64,000 nucleotides of DNA. Origin: an uncultured Bacteroidales bacterium. GTDB lineage: Bacteria; Bacteroidota; Bacteroidia; Bacteroidales; Paludibacteraceae. The stretch lies in assembly GCA_902766045.1 (NCBI GenBank), contig CACXCA010000004.1, positions 1 to 64,000 on the forward strand, in the 5' to 3' direction. The notes beneath the pieces were generated by a model that was given only the letters and a program-made list of their open reading frames with translations, searched no databases and was not told the DNA's origin. Shown piece after piece: positions 24,737-32,666 of the stretch. The position numbers and the translations under genes are program-made. Position 1 is the first letter of the stretch. The number at the start of each line of letters is the position of its first letter.

Positions 24737-26551
24737 ATGAGTGCAAAAAAACTAATACCACTTATACTTTCAGCAATAAGTATATCAGCAAATGCATACG
24801 ATTATTCATCGTATTCGGCAGCCTATAGTAATTCTGATTATCGAGAAGCCATCAACATGGGCTTAAAATTCTTTGGAGGACAGCGATGTGGCGACAGTCA
24901 CAACTGGATGTTGGTCAACAATTCAGAGCTTCAAAAGAATAACGAAGTATCTTGTCACACCCAAGATGGCAAAGGTTCTGTCAATGGCGGAGGCAATGGC
25001 AGCTACGATTTAACAGGAGGATGGCATGACTGTGGAGACCACATTAAAGTGGGCACGACCATGGGTTATGCAGCTGTATCTCTTCTTATAGCATACGATG
25101 TATGGCCAGAAGCTTTCCAAGACAATTACGACGAAGCATACGGTTCATCCAATAATATTCCAGATGTGTTAGATGAAGTAAAATACGCAACCGACTATTT
25201 CATAAAATGCTTTCCAAACGACAATACGTTTGTCTATTATGTAGGTTTTGATGGCGATCACAATGTATGGATGACATCAGCCAGACAATCGAAGGAAAAA
25301 GTAGCAAATGGTGGTGACCCACGTCCCGTATGGACAGCGAGCGACAAAGGAGGTCCGCAAGCAGCCAACTATGCATCCGCATTGGCATTGATGTCGCTAC
25401 ATTACCCTGATGCAGACTATAAAGAACTGTGCAAGACATACGCCATCAAAGCATATAATTTTGCCAAAAGGAATAAATCTGCTCATGCAACCATTCCAAC
25501 TTTTTATGCAAGTCCGAATTCAGAGTGGACAGATGAACTTGCGCTTGCTGCCATCCTACTATACAAACTGACAGGCGAAAGTCAATACAAGACTGAAGCA
25601 TTAAACTACCTAAGTGGCAAATGGGAATCCAATTCGCCTTTGGCATGGGATACCGTATCTGACTTTGCTTATTACTACATTGCAAAAGATAATTCAAGTG
25701 CAAATAACGGACAAGGAGGATACTATGCAAGCTTCCTTGAAAAAAATGTATATAGATTACATTTACAAGATCCAGAAGAACCTACAAGCGACGGTTCAGA
25801 ATGCACGAGCAACGGATTCCCTTATTACAGAAGCAAATGGGGCAGCAACAAACTAGCGCTAGGAGGTGCTGTTGCTGCAGCTTTATATGTAAAACTTGTT
25901 GAAGATGGTGATGTTAACACAACAAAAAATATCAATAAAGCGAAGAACTTCACCTACAGAATCGTTGATTACGTATTAGGAAAAAATGAGTTCAATCATA
26001 CATTTCTACATGGATTTAAGGGTGATATGACGCACAAAATTCACCACCGTAATGCCATGGGACGAAACGATAATCCACCTACAGAGACAAAGAACTCTGC
26101 AGAGTACATGTTTGCTAGTGGAGGTTTGATTGGAGGTCCATCTGGATATGGCCAATTTAGCAATATTATTGAAGGTGGAAATGGTTTTAAAGAGACAGAA
26201 GGTGGATGCGATTACAATGCACCATTTGTAGCTGCCATTGCAAGTATTGTGGCAGAGAAAGACCCTGTTTCTGTAAATCTCAATGATGCAGAGGCAACTC
26301 TTACAGAGAATTCATACATCGTATATCCGACCTATTTTGAAGATTACATAATTGTCGATATGATAGAAAGAGCCTATAACCGTTCTGCTTCAGTTCAGTT
26401 ATACTCTATCGATGGACAATTGATTCAAACAATTGATATCACGAATAAGATTTCAACCATAATAGAGACATCTTCACTTCCTACTGGATTCTACATTGTA
26501 AAGATTTCAGCAGACAATGATTCTGTCTTCTATAAAGTTGCCAAGAAGTAG
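24737..26551 (+). CDS. GH9 endoglucanase with T9SS sorting domain
   Basis: GH9 enzymes hydrolyse beta-1,4-glucan with inversion. The 604-residue protein has a signal peptide (1-20), then directly the (alpha/alpha)6 catalytic domain: GGWHDCGDHIKVG with catalytic Asp98/Asp101 (DCGD where most members have DAGD), IPDVLDEVKY, HHRNAMGRND at 436-445, and the acid Glu488 in ETEGGCDYNAPF. No N-terminal Ig-like or carbohydrate-binding module is seen. Residues from about 525 form a T9SS type A sorting domain ending SLPTGFYIVKI...YKVAKK. The stop codon TAG lies inside a palindromic repeat that follows the gene. Confidence 0.95.
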   Translation: MSAKKLIPLILSAISISANAYDYSSYSAAYSNSDYREAINMGLKFFGGQRCGDSHNWMLVNNSELQKNNEVSCHTQDGKGSVNGGGNGSYDLTGGWHDCGDHIKVGTTMGYAAVSLLIAYDVWPEAFQDNYDEAYGSSNNIPDVLDEVKYATDYFIKCFPNDNTFVYYVGFDGDHNVWMTSARQSKEKVANGGDPRPVWTASDKGGPQAANYASALALMSLHYPDADYKELCKTYAIKAYNFAKRNKSAHATIPTFYASPNSEWTDELALAAILLYKLTGESQYKTEALNYLSGKWESNSPLAWDTVSDFAYYYIAKDNSSANNGQGGYYASFLEKNVYRLHLQDPEEPTSDGSECTSNGFPYYRSKWGSNKLALGGAVAAALYVKLVEDGDVNTTKNINKAKNFTYRIVDYVLGKNEFNHTFLHGFKGDMTHKIHHRNAMGRNDNPPTETKNSAEYMFASGGLIGGPSGYGQFSNIIEGGNGFKETEGGCDYNAPFVAAIASIVAEKDPVSVNLNDAEATLTENSYIVYPTYFEDYIIVDMIERAYNRSASVQLYSIDGQLIQTIDITNKISTIIETSSLPTGFYIVKISADNDSVFYKVAKK

Positions 26552-26636
26552 AGACGCACAGCCGTGCGTCTCCACAGTACGGCCACACGTCTCCACAAGG
26601 GAAAAATTCAAAATTCACGAAATGAATTTATAGAAC
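26548..26636. repeat. palindromic repeat, copy A
   Basis: Begins GTAGAGACGCACAGCC and continues GTGCGTCTCCAC (near-perfect inverted repeat), then a second half-unit GGCCACACGTCTCCAC, then ACAAGGG and the tail ATTCACGAAATGAATTTAT. The same palindrome and tail recur at 38308 and 38549. It supplies the GH9 stop codon. Confidence 0.75.
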
Positions 26637-26654
26637 CCACAAAAAAATATTAAA

Positions 26655-27389
26655 ATGGTAAAAAAACTTCTATTATTTCTATTGCTACCATTACTGATAT
26701 TATGCGGTTATGGTTATTATCGTTACTATTTTGTTTTCGGTGAAGGTGTAAAAAGCGGTGTCTTGAATTATGTCGTAAAGAAAGGCTATATATTTAAGAC
26801 ATACGAAGGAAAGATGATTCAAAATGGATTTAAAAGCACACAAGCAGCAGGATCAATACAATCGAATGAATTTATTTTTTCCATTGAAAACGAAGAAGTT
26901 GCATTAAAACTCATGAACATGGGCGATCGTCAAGTTGATCTTACCTATCGTGAATATAAAAATCCTCTTCCTTGGAGAGGAAACAGTGAATTCGTCGTTG
27001 AAAATTTCATTGTAAAAGTGGAGAGTTTAACGCTTGACAAAAATGAAGAGATACTAAGAATCGGTGACTCCGAGTTCTTAACCCCAACAATTTTCCCAAA
27101 AGAAGCAACAGATCAAACCATTGCATGGACCACATCCAATCAGAACATTGTATCCGTTACTGACAAAGGAGAGATTAAAGCAAATGCAAAAGGGAAAGCT
27201 GTCATTTATGCAACAATAGGCTCTCTAACAAGTAGTTGTACCGTATATGTCAAAGATGCAACAGAAATGGCATCAGATGAGGAAGATTACAAGGAGAAAT
27301 ACAACAATTTGGTTAAAAGTTTACAAGAAAGAAACACCAACGCTCATAATTTAGATCCACAAGAATTATACGACAATAGTGGATATTAA
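26655..27389 (+). CDS. membrane-anchored protein with BIG2 Ig-like domain
   Basis: I recognise only part of this 244-residue protein. It starts with a hydrophobic segment (residues 4-20, KLLLFLLLPLLILCGYGYY) likely to be a membrane anchor. A domain of about 100 residues follows (EGVKSGVLNYVVKKGYIFKTYEG), of a type often seen in Bacteroidales hypothetical proteins. Residues about 125-205 are a bacterial Ig-like group 2 domain (LTPTIFPKEATDQTIAWTTS, ending GKAVIYATIGS). A polar C-terminal tail with a short coiled-coil tendency closes it. It precedes two HU genes, but a strong terminator separates them. Confidence 0.65.
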   Translation: MVKKLLLFLLLPLLILCGYGYYRYYFVFGEGVKSGVLNYVVKKGYIFKTYEGKMIQNGFKSTQAAGSIQSNEFIFSIENEEVALKLMNMGDRQVDLTYREYKNPLPWRGNSEFVVENFIVKVESLTLDKNEEILRIGDSEFLTPTIFPKEATDQTIAWTTSNQNIVSVTDKGEIKANAKGKAVIYATIGSLTSSCTVYVKDATEMASDEEDYKEKYNNLVKSLQERNTNAHNLDPQELYDNSGY

Positions 27390-27407
27390 TTCACAATTAT
27401 TAGCATA

Positions 27408-27457
27408 TCAGAAAAATCAGGGGAGGATTCTTTCTTGTATTTTTCTGATTTTTTTTT
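27408..27457 (+). terminator. terminator between the BIG2 gene and the HU genes
   Basis: Perfect 11-bp stem ATCAGAAAAAT / ATTTTTCTGAT (27408-27418 and 27439-27449) followed by eight T residues. Confidence 0.85.
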
Positions 27458-27492
27458 TAATTTCGTGGCAAATTAATTATTTTTTTACAGCA

Positions 27493-27768
27493 TTGAACAC
27501 AAAAGAAATATCATTAGAGATTCGTAAACGTCTTCAGATAGATTCTGAGACGTCGGATGCACTTTTCTCCTCTTTTGTAAACGCTCTAAAAGAAGAGATG
27601 CTAAGTGGTAACTCATTATCAATTCCAAGTTTCGGCATATTCGAAGCCAGGAGGAAAAAGGAACGTATTTCAATAAATCCTGTAACGAAACAACGACTTC
27701 TTTCTCCACCTAAGCAGTCGCTAGCTTTTAAAATGAGTGCCATACTGAAAGATAAATTAAACCAATAA
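27493..27768 (+). CDS. HU/IHF-family DNA-binding protein
   Basis: A small nucleoid-type DNA-binding protein. From the TTG at 27493 it is 91 residues, the usual HU length, with the HU order: helical dimerisation region (RKRLQIDSETSDALFSSFVNALKEEM), then LSIPSFGIFEARRKKERISINPVTKQRLLSPPKQSLAFKMS. An in-frame GTG at 27379 exists, but it would place the upstream terminator hairpin inside the gene and add a spurious hydrophobic stretch, so TTG 27493 is preferred. It lies 9 bp before a second, larger HU gene and probably forms an operon and perhaps a heterodimer with it. Confidence 0.8.
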   Translation: MNTKEISLEIRKRLQIDSETSDALFSSFVNALKEEMLSGNSLSIPSFGIFEARRKKERISINPVTKQRLLSPPKQSLAFKMSAILKDKLNQ

Positions 27769-27777
27769 CGTTTTGTT

Positions 27778-29571
27778 ATGAACGAAAAGAAAAGTTTACA
27801 AGACATCTTAGGTCAAATAGCAGAAGAAACCGGAGCAACCAAAAAACTCACGGATAATTTTCTTCGTACTCTTTTTGAAATCACTGAAGAGGCATTACAA
27901 AAAGATGGAATAGCGAAGATTCCGAACTTAGGGACATTTAAAATCATTGCCATTGAAGAACGTAAAAGTGTGAATGTGCAGGATGGAACCGAAATGATTA
28001 TTCCTGCCCATAAAAAGGTATCATTCACACCTGAAAAAAATCTAAAAGATGATATCAATAAACCTTATGCTCATTTGGAAACGTATGTTCTAAATGCTGA
28101 CGGTCCTATTGATACTGATCCAGAGGATGACAACGATGATGACGAAGAGATGCTTACTTCAGCGACTTCTTCCGTCACCCCTGATGCTGTACAAAAAAAT
28201 CAACCATTCGAAGATGACAATTCATCAAAAGACAGTCCTCTTCACCATGAAAATGAATCAACACCATTCACTTACACAACAATCTCTCAACCTATGGCAG
28301 ACAATACAAACACTCCAGAGAATGTAAGCACAACAGAGGCTAACAACGAGATAAATAATCCTAGTACGCCAACACAGGTGGAACAAACTACAACCGCTGC
28401 TGAAACCAATCCTATACAGGCGGATCCTTCTCCAGTAACGGTTGACACCCATTCTACACAAGTAGAACCATCTTCTGTAACTGTAGATACAAATCCTATA
28501 CAGACTGAACAACCTACTATAACTGCAGATACAAATCCTATACAAGTTGAACAACCTACTGTATCGGTTGATAATTCTTCGATTGTGGAATCAACCACAA
28601 CGACTGTTCAAGATGGAACAACCGAAGTAACGAACAACAACGCAGAAGAGGTCGTTACGCCAACAGAATCAGCAACAGAAACAGCAGTAGAATCGACAAC
28701 AGGAACAACGGTTCAACAAGGCATCACAGAGAATAAGAACACAAGTGATGAAAGTCCAAACGAACCAGTTGCAGACACAAAAGAAGTTGAGACAAAGACA
28801 GAAGAGGAAACTGCCGATAAGAAAGAAGAAGAGGAAAAACAAGCAGCAACAAGCAAGGATAAAAAGAACAAAAAAGACAAACCAAAGATAAAGAGTAAAG
28901 ATAAAAAATCAGAAAAAGAATCCGGCAAAAACGCAAGTAAGATGTGGTTGCTTTGGGTTGTATTAGGCTGTATATTTATCGTAGGCTTGCTATTTCTCAT
29001 AAAATATGTATTGGACAAAGATAGCAAACCAGAAGAGCAAGCCCCTACTACCGTTGTTGAGGATGGAAAAGGCAATGCAGATAAAACAACATCCACTACG
29101 ACGAAAGGCAATCAGGAAGATGATATTGACGAATTTGAATCTGCACCAGAAACGACTTATGACAATCCTGAAGCATACATAAGCAGTGAGTCTGACAACA
29201 ATTCAAGTTCAGAAGCATCAAATGAATCTAGCACATCAGAACAAACAGCCACACATACATTTGATTCGCAACTAATTGATTTCATGAAAGTCAATCATCC
29301 TGAATTAAACTTCCCTTCTCAAGTAAAAATCAGAGAAGAGTATGTTGTTAAAGAAGGAAGTCGTTTGGCTCAAATCTCAAGGAATGTATATAATGGCGTG
29401 TTTAATTTCTGGGGTTATATCTATTTCTTTAACAAGGATGTTTTGTCCAGTCCGAATGATGTAAAACCAGGAATGACGCTAAAAATTCCAGATATGGATG
29501 AAACATTTACCAACCCTTACTCTGAGAAATACAAGAAGATCGCAGATGAAGTAAATGGTATATTAAAATAA
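27778..29571 (+). CDS. HU DNA-binding domain fused to a transmembrane segment and LysM domain
   Basis: The 597-residue protein combines three parts. Residues 1-93 are an HU-type domain (GIAKIPNLGTFKI, then IPAHKKVSFTPEKNLKD). Residues 95-358 are low-complexity, acidic and Thr-rich, with degenerate repeats of the type DTNPIQxEQPTxT at 209-265. Residues 359-388 are Lys-rich, followed by one membrane segment (389-411). After another polar linker, residues 521-570 resemble LysM (YVVKEGSRLAQISRNVYNG...MTLKIPD). By the positive-inside rule the HU end is cytoplasmic and LysM is periplasmic, so the protein could tie the nucleoid to the cell wall. That role is inference. Confidence 0.85.
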   Translation: MNEKKSLQDILGQIAEETGATKKLTDNFLRTLFEITEEALQKDGIAKIPNLGTFKIIAIEERKSVNVQDGTEMIIPAHKKVSFTPEKNLKDDINKPYAHLETYVLNADGPIDTDPEDDNDDDEEMLTSATSSVTPDAVQKNQPFEDDNSSKDSPLHHENESTPFTYTTISQPMADNTNTPENVSTTEANNEINNPSTPTQVEQTTTAAETNPIQADPSPVTVDTHSTQVEPSSVTVDTNPIQTEQPTITADTNPIQVEQPTVSVDNSSIVESTTTTVQDGTTEVTNNNAEEVVTPTESATETAVESTTGTTVQQGITENKNTSDESPNEPVADTKEVETKTEEETADKKEEEEKQAATSKDKKNKKDKPKIKSKDKKSEKESGKNASKMWLLWVVLGCIFIVGLLFLIKYVLDKDSKPEEQAPTTVVEDGKGNADKTTSTTTKGNQEDDIDEFESAPETTYDNPEAYISSESDNNSSSEASNESSTSEQTATHTFDSQLIDFMKVNHPELNFPSQVKIREEYVVKEGSRLAQISRNVYNGVFNFWGYIYFFNKDVLSSPNDVKPGMTLKIPDMDETFTNPYSEKYKKIADEVNGILK

Positions 29572-29692
29572 ATAATGTTAAAAAGGATGTTAGCCGATTA
29601 AATTATGTTAAGGGTATAACATTTAAGACAATATTAAATTCAGAAACAAGTTTTTATTTCAAAAGATAAATAATTAACTAAATAAAAATAAA

Positions 29693-30685
29693 ATGGACCA
29701 GATTGATATTAGATCATTGAATGAAAAGATTGAGCAAGAAAGCTCTTTTGTGGATATGCTCGTCATGGGAATGAACAAATCCATTGTCGGACAGAAGCAT
29801 TTGGTTGAGTCATTGTTAATTGGACTATTAGCAGATGGTCACGTTCTTTTGGAAGGTGTTCCTGGATTAGCAAAAACATTAGCCATAAAGACGTTGGGAG
29901 AATTGATTGATGCAAAATACAGTCGTATTCAGTTCACACCAGACTTATTGCCTGCGGATGTGATCGGAACCATGATATATAGTCAGAAATCAGAAGAATT
30001 CAATATAAAGAAAGGTCCTATATTTGCTAACTTAGTCTTAGCAGATGAGATTAACCGTGCACCAGCCAAAGTACAAAGTGCATTATTGGAAGCCATGCAG
30101 GAAAGACAAGTAACCATCGGAGAAGAGTCTTTCAAGCTACCAAAACCTTTCTTGGTATTGGCAACGCAGAACCCAATCGAACAAGAAGGTACCTACCCTC
30201 TTCCTGAAGCTCAGTTGGACCGTTTCATGTTGAAGGTTCACATTTCTTATCCAAAGCCAGAAGAAGAGCAACAAATCATTTCACAAAACATAAACAAAGA
30301 AAAGGTTGAAATAAAGCCTATATTAAAGCCGGAAGACATCATTAAAGCGAGAAGTGTCGTTCAGGAAGTCTATATTGATGAAAAGATACGGAAATACATC
30401 GTGGATATTGTTAATGCAACACGTTATCCAGAACAATATAAATTGGAAAACCTAAAAGAGATGATCTCCTTTGGTGGTTCACCTCGTGCATCAATTAATC
30501 TTGCATTAGCAGCAAGAGCATACGCATTTATCAAACGCAGAGGATATGTTATTCCGGAAGATGTTCGTGCAATTGCCATGGATGTTCTTCGTCATCGTAT
30601 TGGTTTGTCTTACGAAGCAGAAGCCAACAACATGACATCAGAAGATATTGTCAATGAAATCTTAAATGCAGTAGAAGTACCTTAA
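29693..30685 (+). CDS. moxR: MoxR-family AAA+ ATPase
   Basis: MoxR ATPases are chaperone-like AAA+ proteins that act with VWA-domain proteins. The 330-residue protein has Walker A EGVPGLAKT (about 63-71), Walker B LADEINRAP (about 118-126), a sensor region LATQNPIEQEGTYPLPEAQ and the C-terminal lid. It opens the Bat (Bacteroides aerotolerance) gene cluster: DUF58 protein, batD-like protein, batA, batB, batC, batD and batE follow. A hairpin lies between moxR and the next gene, so moxR may be made in excess over the rest. Confidence 0.95.
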   Translation: MDQIDIRSLNEKIEQESSFVDMLVMGMNKSIVGQKHLVESLLIGLLADGHVLLEGVPGLAKTLAIKTLGELIDAKYSRIQFTPDLLPADVIGTMIYSQKSEEFNIKKGPIFANLVLADEINRAPAKVQSALLEAMQERQVTIGEESFKLPKPFLVLATQNPIEQEGTYPLPEAQLDRFMLKVHISYPKPEEEQQIISQNINKEKVEIKPILKPEDIIKARSVVQEVYIDEKIRKYIVDIVNATRYPEQYKLENLKEMISFGGSPRASINLALAARAYAFIKRRGYVIPEDVRAIAMDVLRHRIGLSYEAEANNMTSEDIVNEILNAVEVP

Positions 30686-30700
30686 TTTTCTTTTCATACC

Positions 30701-30728
30701 ATAGGGAATACCGTTTCCCTATCTTTTT
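30701..30728 (+). terminator. terminator-like hairpin between moxR and the DUF58 gene
   Basis: Stem ATAGGGAA / TTCCCTAT (30701-30708 and 30715-30722) then CTTTTTATTT. A second inverted repeat CCATAAT/ATTATGG follows at 30735-30758. It could lower transcription into the bat genes. Confidence 0.6.
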
Positions 30729-30782
30729 ATTTAACCATAATGCAAATAGTAATTATGGAGATATTTCAAAAGGATTAGACAG

Positions 30783-31652
30783 ATGAAAGATACAAATGAA
30801 ATATTAAAAAAGGTACGAAAGATTGAAATAAAAACCAGAGGACTTTCTCGTAATATATTTGCCGGAGAGTATCATACTGCATTCAAAGGAAGAGGTATGA
30901 CATTTTCTGAAGTGCGAGAATATCAATATGGAGATGACATCAGAAATATTGACTGGAATGTTACTGCACGATTCAACAAACCATACATAAAAGTATTTGA
31001 GGAGGAACGTGAGATGACCATGATGTTGGTTGTCGATGTTTCTGCCAGTGGTGAGTTTGGTACTGTCAATCAGATCAAGAGAGACATGTTGGCTGAAATT
31101 GCTGCAACTATTGCCTTTTCTGCCATCCAAAACAATGATAAAATCGGTGTGATCCTTTTTTCTGACCGAATAGAGAAATTTATTCCACCTCAAAAAGGAA
31201 AGAAACATGTATTGTATATCATCCGTGAATTATTAGGATTTGAACCCGTAAGTAAAAAAACTGATATTCAAGGGGCATTGCAATATTTAACCAACGCAAT
31301 CAAGAAGAGATGTACTGCATTCATAATCTCCGATTTTATCAGTAGCGATTTCTCCAAATCATTGGTTATAGCTAACCGAAAACATGACATGGTAGCACTT
31401 CAGATTTATGATAAAAGAGAAATTGAATTACCTTCTGTTGGTCTGATTAAAGTCAAGGATGCAGAGAGCGACCAAGACATGTGGATTGACACGTCCGACA
31501 AAAAGATTCGAAATGCCTATCAAAAATATTGGTTAGACAGACAAGAAACGCTCAAACAAACATTCAATCAAAGTGGTGTTGACACAATCTCTATTGCAAC
31601 AGACGAAGACTATGTGAAAGCCTTAATGAAGCTGTTCAGACATAGAGCTTAA
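30783..31652 (+). CDS. DUF58 protein of the Bat operon
   Basis: This 289-residue cytoplasmic protein has the DUF58 signature GRGMTFSEVREYQYGDDIRNIDWN (about 37-60) followed by a VWA-like fold with VVDVSASG in place of a full MIDAS motif. DUF58 proteins are regular partners of MoxR ATPases and of Bat proteins. It begins about 100 bp after moxR and ends 15 bp before the next gene. Confidence 0.92.
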   Translation: MKDTNEILKKVRKIEIKTRGLSRNIFAGEYHTAFKGRGMTFSEVREYQYGDDIRNIDWNVTARFNKPYIKVFEEEREMTMMLVVDVSASGEFGTVNQIKRDMLAEIAATIAFSAIQNNDKIGVILFSDRIEKFIPPQKGKKHVLYIIRELLGFEPVSKKTDIQGALQYLTNAIKKRCTAFIISDFISSDFSKSLVIANRKHDMVALQIYDKREIELPSVGLIKVKDAESDQDMWIDTSDKKIRNAYQKYWLDRQETLKQTFNQSGVDTISIATDEDYVKALMKLFRHRA

Positions 31653-31667
31653 TTTTAGAATAGTTGT

Positions 31668-32666
31668 ATGAAATCGATAAAAAAACATATCCTTTTATTC
31701 TTTTTATCATGTATAGGTGGTACTATTGCTGCGCAAACAATTGATGTTTCTGCTAAAATAGACTCCTCATCAATGTTAATTGGTGAACAAAGGCATATTC
31801 GGTTGGAAGTTATTCAGCCACAAAGTGCTGAAGTGAGATTCCCTATAATAGGGCATACGGACACATTGGTTCCAGGTGTGGAAATCTTGGCTATATCAAA
31901 CCTAGATACCATACCTGCAGATGGTGTAAGACTTAAAATCTCGCAGGATATACTTATAACATCATTTGATACTGGAAAATATGTAATCCCGCCATTTAAA
32001 TTCACAACTCGAACAAAAGAGTACGAATGTCCGAAAATCTATTTACAGGTATCTACAATTGAAGCAGATTTCGAAAAAGCTCAAATAACTGATATTGCAG
32101 AGAATTACGATCCAGGTGTCAACATCAAACGTATATTTCTCTACTTATCCATTCTTCTCATATTAGCTTGCCTGGGGTATATCGGATATATCCTTTACAA
32201 CTATTATATGCGAATGAAAGCCATCCAGACGGAAACGGAAGAGAAGATTGATCCTAGATTACCTCACGAGGTCGCTTTAGAAGAATTGAATGAAATAAAA
32301 GAAGAGAAAGTTTGGAAAAAAGGTTTTACAAAACAATATTATACCAATATTACAGATACACTTCGTGAATATTTTGTAAAACGATTCAATATTTCAGCCA
32401 AAGAAATGACCTCTGCTGAAATCATTGATTCACTCAAATATAACAGCGATGCATCTCCTATCTTGGATAATATGAAACAAATCTTTTCTACATCTGACAT
32501 GGTGAAATTTGCAAAACAAGAGCCATCTCAGGAAGAAAACGAATTAAGTATCTTAAATGCTTATCGCATTGTCAATGAGACGATTTTGATTCCTAAGGAA
32601 ACTGTACCTGAGGGAAATACAGACAACAATGAGATAAACAATAAAAATCTAAAGACTGAACAATAA
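31668..32666 (+). CDS. Bat-operon membrane protein, BatD-like
   Basis: This 332-residue protein has a signal peptide (to about residue 22, TIAAQ), a periplasmic beta-rich domain similar in layout to the N-terminal part of BatD (SMLIGEQRHIRLEVIQPQ), one membrane segment near 155-177 (FLYLSILLILACLGYIGYIL) and a cytoplasmic helical tail. Genes of this kind often sit between DUF58 and batA in Bacteroidetes; the specific role is unknown. Its stop codon overlaps the batA start by 1 bp (TAATG). Confidence 0.8.
   Translation: MKSIKKHILLFFLSCIGGTIAAQTIDVSAKIDSSSMLIGEQRHIRLEVIQPQSAEVRFPIIGHTDTLVPGVEILAISNLDTIPADGVRLKISQDILITSFDTGKYVIPPFKFTTRTKEYECPKIYLQVSTIEADFEKAQITDIAENYDPGVNIKRIFLYLSILLILACLGYIGYILYNYYMRMKAIQTETEEKIDPRLPHEVALEELNEIKEEKVWKKGFTKQYYTNITDTLREYFVKRFNISAKEMTSAEIIDSLKYNSDASPILDNMKQIFSTSDMVKFAKQEPSQEENELSILNAYRIVNETILIPKETVPEGNTDNNEINNKNLKTEQ

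Noticed and set aside
27379-27492. N-terminal extension of the short HU protein (38 residues)
   Set aside because: It spans a strong terminator hairpin and gives a hydrophobic stretch not found in HU; TTG 27493 yields normal HU length.
28713-29111. 132-codon hydrophobic open frame on the minus strand
   Set aside because: Antisense of the Lys/Glu-rich linker and membrane helix of the HU-LysM gene; AAA/GAA codons read as Phe/Leu/Ser on the other strand.
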